From the NCBI GenBank assembly GCA_036172665.1, contig CM069875.1, forward strand, positions 15,655,806 to 15,719,805: DNA of 64,000 nt, in the 5' to 3' direction. A program made the translations under genes and the position numbers. The notes beneath the pieces are model-generated. The model saw only the letters and a program-made list of their open reading frames with translations. It was not told the origin of the DNA and ran no database searches. Origin of the DNA: Prosopocoilus inquinatus. Lineage: Eukaryota; Arthropoda; Insecta; Coleoptera; Lucanidae. Below are positions 49,501 to 64,000 of this stretch, in pieces (the stretch's first letter is position 1; every line of letters starts with the position of its first letter).

Positions 49501-49932
49501 CGTGTTGTTTCGTTCAAAACTATTTCCAGCCTCTGCTGCGTCCGAGAACTTTGTATCTCACATCAGAGTTACTGGAGTCCGTCCAAACGTCAAATAACAT
49601 GATAGATGAGTAAGGATCGATTAGATACATCACAGGAACAACGCTAATGCGTGTTGTTTCGTCTAAAACTATTTCTAGCTTCAGCTGCGTCCGAAAATTT
49701 CGTATCTCACATTAGAGTTACTGGAGTCCATCGAAACGTCAAATAACATAGTAGCTAAGTAAGGATCGATTAGATACATCACAGGAACAACGCTAATACG
49801 TGTTGTTTCGTTCAAAACTATTTCCAGCTTCTGCGGCGTCCAAAAACTTTGTATCTCACATCAGAGTTACTGGAGTCCATCCAAACGTCAAATAACATGA
49901 TAGATAAGTAAGGATCGATTAGATACATCACA
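46508..49932 (-). repeat. Higher-order unit 1 of the inverted array (about 23 monomers)
   Basis: It is delimited by the shortened variant GGAACCGCTAATGCG at 46,508 and 49,933. The spacing is 3,425 bp, or 23 monomers less 2 bp. The 86-bp insert is absent. Confidence 0.7.
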
Positions 49933-52900
49933 GGAACCGCTAATGCGTGTTGTTTCGTCTAAAACTATTTCTAGCTTCAGCTGCGTCCGGGAATTTCGTA
50001 ACTCACATCAAAGTTACTGGAGTCCATCGAAACGCCAAATAACATGATAGATGAGTAAGGATCGACTAGATACATCACAGGAACAACGCTAATGCGTGTT
50101 GTTTCGTTTAAAACTATTTCCAGCTTCTGCTGCGTCCGAAAATTTCGTATCTCACATCATAGTTACTGAAGTCCATCGAAACGTTAAATAACATAGTAGA
50201 TAAGTAAGGATCGATTAGATACATCACAGGAACAACGCTAATATGTGTTGTTTCGTTTAAAACTATTTCCAGCTGCTGCTGCGTCCGAAAATTTCGTATC
50301 TCACATTAGAGTTACTGGAGTCCATCGAAACGTCAAATACCATAGTAGCTAAGTAAGGATCGATTAGATACATCACAGGAACAACGCTAATACGTGTTTT
50401 TTCGTTCAAAACTATTTCCAGCTTCTGCGGCGTCCAAAAACTTTGTATCTCACATCAGAGTTACTGGAGTCCATCCAAACGTCAAATAACATGATAGATA
50501 TGTAAGGATCGATTAGATACATCACAGGAACAACGCTAATGCGTGTTGTTTCGTTTAAAACTATTTCTAGCTTCAGCTGCGTCCGAGAACTTCGTAACTC
50601 ACATCAAAGTTACTGGAGTCCATCGAAACGCCAAATAACATGATAGATGTGTAAGGATCGATTAGATACATCACAGGAACAACGCTAATGCGTGTTGTTT
50701 CGTTTAAAACTATTTCCAGCTTCTGCTGCGTCCGAAAATTTCGTATCTCACATCATAGTTACTGGAGTCCATCGAAACGTCAAATAACATAGTAGATAAG
50801 TAAGGATCGATTAGATACATCACAGGAACAACGCTAATACGTGTTGTTTCGTTTAAAACTATTTCCAGCTTCTGCTGCGTCCGAAAACGTCGTATCTCAC
50901 ATCAGAGTTACTGGAGTCCATCGAAACGTCAAATAACATGATAGATAAGTAAGGATCGATTTGACACAGCACAGGAACATCGCTAATGCGTGTTGTTTCG
51001 TTTAAAACTATTTCCAGTTTCTGCTGCGTCCGAAAACGTCGTATCTCACATCAGACTTACTGGAGTCCATCCAAACGTCAAATAACATGTTAGATAAGTA
51101 AGGATCGTTTAGATACATCACAGGAACAACGCTAATACGTGTTGTTTCGTTCAAACCTATTTCCAGCCTCTGCTGCGTCCGAAAATTTCGTATCTCACAT
51201 TAGAGTTACTGGAGTCCATCAAAACGTCAAATAACATAGTAGCTAAGTAAGGATCGATTATATACATCACAGGAACAACGCTAATACGTGTTGTTTCGTT
51301 CAGAACTATTTCCAGCTTCTGCGGCCCCCAAAAACTTTGTATCTCACATCAGAGTTACTGGAGTCCATCCAAACGTCAAATAACATGATAGATAAGTAAG
51401 GATCGATTAGATACATCACAGGAACAACGCTAATGCGTGTTGTTTCGTTTAAAAATATTTCTAGCTTCAGCTGCGTCCGAGAACTTCGTAACTCACATCA
51501 AAGTTACTGGAGTCCATCGAAACGCCAAATAACATGATAGATGAGTAAGGATCGATTAGATACATCACAGGAACAACGCTAATGCGTGTTGTTTCGTTTA
51601 AAAATATTTCTAGCTTCAGCTGCGTCCGAGAACTTCATATCTCACATCATTGTTACTGGAGTCCATCCAAACGTCAAATAACATGATAGATAAGTAAGGA
51701 TCGATTAGATACAGCACAGGAACAACGCTAATACGTGTTGTTTCGTTTAAAACTATTTCCAGCTCCTGCTGCGTCCAAAAACTTTGTATCTCACATCAGA
51801 GTTACTGGAGTCCTTCCAAACGTCAAATAACATGATAGATAAGTAAGGATCGATTAGATACATCACAGGAACAACGCTAATGCGTGTTGTTTCGTTTAAA
51901 AATATTTCTAGCTTCAGCTGCGTCCGAGAACTTCGTAACTGACATCAGAGTTACTGGAGTCCATCGAAACGTCAAATAACATGATAGATAAGTAAGGATC
52001 GATTAGATACAGCACAGGAACAATGCTAATACGTGTTGTTTCTTTCAAAACTATTTCCAGCTTCTGCTGCGTCCGATAACTTTGTATCTCACATCAGAGT
52101 TACTGGAGTCCGTCCAAACGTCAAATAACATGATAGATGAGTAAGGATCGATTAGATACATCACAGGAACAACGCTAATGCATGTTGTTTCGTTTAAAAC
52201 TATTTCTGGCTTCAGCTGCGTCCGAGAACTTCGTAACTCACATCAAAGTTACTGGAGTACATCGAAACGCCAAATAACATGACAGATGAGTAAGGATCGA
52301 TTTGATACATCACAGGAACAACGCTAATGCGTGTTGTTTCGTTTAAAACTATTTCCAGCTTCTGCTGCGTCCGAAAATTTCGTATCTCACATCATAGTTA
52401 CTGGAGTCCATCGAAACGTCAAATAACATGATAGATAAGTAAGGATCGATTAGATACAGCACAGGAACAACGCTAATACGTGTTGTTTCGTTTAAAACTA
52501 TTTCCAGCTCCTACTGCGTCCAAAAACTTTGTATCTCACATCAGACTTACTGGAGTCCATCCAAACATCAAATAACATGCTAGATAAGTAAGGATCGTTT
52601 AGATACATCACAGGAACAACGCTAATACGTGTTGTTTCGTTCAAAACTATTTCCAGCCTCTGCTGCGTCCGAGAACTTTGTATCTCACATCAGAGTTACT
52701 GGAGTCCGTCCAAACGTCAAATAACATGATAGATGAGTAAGGATCGATTAGATACATCACAGGAACAACGCTAATGCGTGTTGTTTCGTCTAAAACTATT
52801 TCTAGCTTCAGCTGCGTCCGAAAATTTCGTATCTCACATTAGAGTTACTGGAGTCCATCGAAACGTCAAATAACATAGTAGCTAAGTAAGGATCGATTAG

Positions 52901-53058
52901 ATACATCACAGGAACAACGCTAATACGTGTTGTTTCGTTCAAAACTATTTCAGCTTCTGCGGCGTCCAAAAACTTTGTATCTCACATCAGAGTTACTGGA
53001 GTCCATCCAAACGTCAAATAACATGATAGATAAGTAAGGATCGATTAGATACATCACA
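49933..53058 (-). repeat. Higher-order unit 2 of the inverted array (about 21 monomers)
   Basis: It runs from the same marker at 49,933 to the next at 53,059. The spacing is 3,126 bp, or 21 monomers less 3 bp. It has no 86-bp insert. The internal order of variants largely follows unit 1. Confidence 0.7.
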
Positions 53059-61652
<8,594 letters not shown>

Positions 61653-64000
61653 GGAACCGCTAATGCGTGTTGTTTCGTCTAAAACTATTTCTAGCTTCAG
61701 CTGCGTCCGGGAATTTCGTAACTCACATCAAAGTTACTGGAGTCCATCGAAACGCCAAATAACATGATAGATGAGTAAGGATCGACTAGATACATCACAG
61801 GAACAACGCTAATGCGTGTTGTTTCGTTTAAAACTATTTCCAGCTTCTGCTGCGTCCGAAAATTTCGTATCTCACATCATAGTTACTGAAGTCCATCGAA
61901 ACGTTAAATAACATAGTGGATAAGTAAGGATCGATTAGATACATCACAGGAGCAACGCTAATATGTGTTGTTTCGTTTAAAACTATGTCCAGCTGCTGCT
62001 GCGTCCGAAAATTTCGTATCTCACATTAGAGTTACTGGAGTCCATCGAAACGTCAAATAACATCGTAGCTAAGTAAGGATCGATTAGATACATCACAGGA
62101 ACAACGCTAATACGTGTTTTTTCGTTCAAAACTATTTCCAGCTTCTGCGGCGTCCAAAAACTTTGTATCTCACATCAGAGTTACTGGAGTCCATCCAAAC
62201 GTCAAATAACATGATAGATATGTAAGGATCGATTAGATACATCACAGGAACAACGCTAATGCGTGTTGTTTCGTTTAAAACTATTTCTAGCTTCAGCTGC
62301 GTCCGAGAACTTCGTAACTCACATCAAAGTTACTGGAGTCCATCGAAACGCCAAATAACATGATAGATGAGTAAGGATCGATTAGATACATCACAGGAAC
62401 AACGCTAATGCGTGTTGTTTCGTTTAAAACTATTTCCAGCTTCTGCTGCGTCCGAAAATTTCGTATCTCACATCATAGTTACTGGAGTCCATCGAAACGT
62501 CAAATAACATAGTAGATAAGTAAGGATCGATTAGATACATCACAGGAACAAGGCTAATACGTGTTGTTTCGTTTAAAACTATTTCCAGCTTCTGCTGCGT
62601 CCGAAAACGTCGTATCTCACATCAGAGTTACTGGAGTCCATCGAAACGTCAAATAACATGATAGATAAGTAAGGATCGATTTGACACAGCACAGGAACAT
62701 CGCTAATGCGTGTTGTTTCGTTTAAAACTATTTCCAGTTTCTGCTGCGTCCGAAAACGTCGTATCTCACATCAGACTTACTGGAGTCCATCCAAACGTCA
62801 AATAACATGTTAGATAAGTAAGGATCGTTTAGATACATCACAGGAACAACGCTAATACGTGTTGTTTCGTTCAAACCTATTTCCAGCCTCTGCTGCGTCC
62901 GAAAATTTCGTATCTCACATTAGAGTTACTGGAGTCCATCAAAACGTCAAATAACATGATAGATGAGTAAGGATCGATTAGATACATCACAGGAACAACG
63001 CTAATACGTGTTGTTTCGTTTAAAACTATTTCCAGCTCCTGCTGCGTCCAAAAACTTCGTATCTCACATCAGAGTTACTAGAGTCCATCGAAACGTCAAA
63101 TAACATGATAGATGAGTAAGGATCGATTAGATACATCACATGAACAACGCTAATGCGTGTTGTTTCATTTAAAACTATTTCCAGCTTCTGCTGCGTCCGA
63201 TAATTTCGTATCTCACATCAGAGTTACTGGAGGTCATCCAAACGTCAAATAACATGATAAATGAGTAAGGATCGATTAGATACATCACAGGAACAACGCT
63301 AATATGTGTTGTTTCGTTTAAAACTATTTCCAGCTGCTGCTGCGTCCGAAAAATTCGTATCTCATATTAGAGTTACTGGAGTCCATCGAAACGTCAAATA
63401 ACATGTTAGATATGTAAGGATCGATTAGATACATCACAGGAACAACGCTAATACGTGTTGTTTCGTTCAAAACTATTTCCAGCTTCTGCTGCGTCCAAAA
63501 ACTTTGTATCTCACATCAGAGTTACTGGAGTCTATCCAAACGTAAAATAACATGATAGATGAGTAACGATCGATTAGATACATCACAGGAACAACGCTAA
63601 TGCGTGTTGTTTCATTTAAAACTATTTCCAGCTTCTGCTGCGTCCGATAATTTCGTATCTCACATCAGAGTTACTGGAGTCCATCCAAACGTCAAACAAC
63701 ATGATAGATAAGTAAGGATCGATTAGATACATCACAGGAACAACGCTAATACGTGTTGTTTCGTTTAGAACTATTTCCAGCTCCTGCTGCGTCCAAAAAC
63801 TTCGTATCTCACATCAGAGTTACTAGAGTCCATCGAAACGTCAAATAACATGATAGATGAGTAAGGATCGATTAGATACATCACAGGAACAACGCTAATG
63901 CGTGTTGTTTCGTTTAAAACTATTTCCAGCTTCAGCTGCGTCCGAGAACTTCTTATCTCACTTCAGAGTTACTGGAGCCCATCCAAACGTCAAATAACAT

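Overview
The window is animal nuclear DNA, most likely from an insect or other arthropod. It is almost entirely tandem satellite, so there are no operons, bacterial genes or CRISPR arrays. The animal assignment rests on an R2-type non-LTR retrotransposon still joined to 28S rDNA at the canonical R2 site. The insect or arthropod assignment is inference from R2 biology and AT-rich composition, and I cannot name the species.

Layout. (1) 1-36,105: a 149-bp satellite, about 242 monomers in one orientation (called + here), with higher-order repeats of about 16 and 22 monomers, an internal segmental duplication of about 4 kb, and a more diverged edge from about 33,970 with a separate 3-monomer (447-bp) order. 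(2) 36,106-40,372: an R2-like element. It has a Ser/Pro-rich N-terminal frame, an in-frame TAG, and then an 876-codon reverse transcriptase/endonuclease frame. A structured 846-bp 3' UTR follows. (3) 40,373-40,988: a diverged 616-bp piece of 28S rRNA beginning exactly at the R2 3' junction (TAGCCAAATG). (4) 40,989-42,010: a nested A-rich minisatellite. (5) 42,011-46,445: AT-rich sequence with a 114-bp direct repeat, two weak minus-strand ORFs and a short dispersed motif. (6) 46,446-64,000: the same 149-bp satellite inverted, about 116 monomers, with its own higher-order units (about 23, 21, 22, 12 and 22 monomers) and a private 86-bp insert that has spread to three units.

How it fits together. 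The only recognisable gene is the R2 protein, and it looks dead or dying: the upstream 28S half-site is replaced by satellite, no N-terminal zinc finger is visible, an amber codon splits the frame, and the first catalytic Asp of the restriction-like endonuclease reads Ala. The reverse transcriptase core and CCHC knuckle are intact, so the copy may be fairly young. The most notable structure is an R2-plus-28S fragment lying between two oppositely oriented arrays of one satellite. This suggests rDNA material moved into satellite heterochromatin, or a satellite/rDNA boundary. Nearly all short ORFs in the arrays are by-products of repeat variants.
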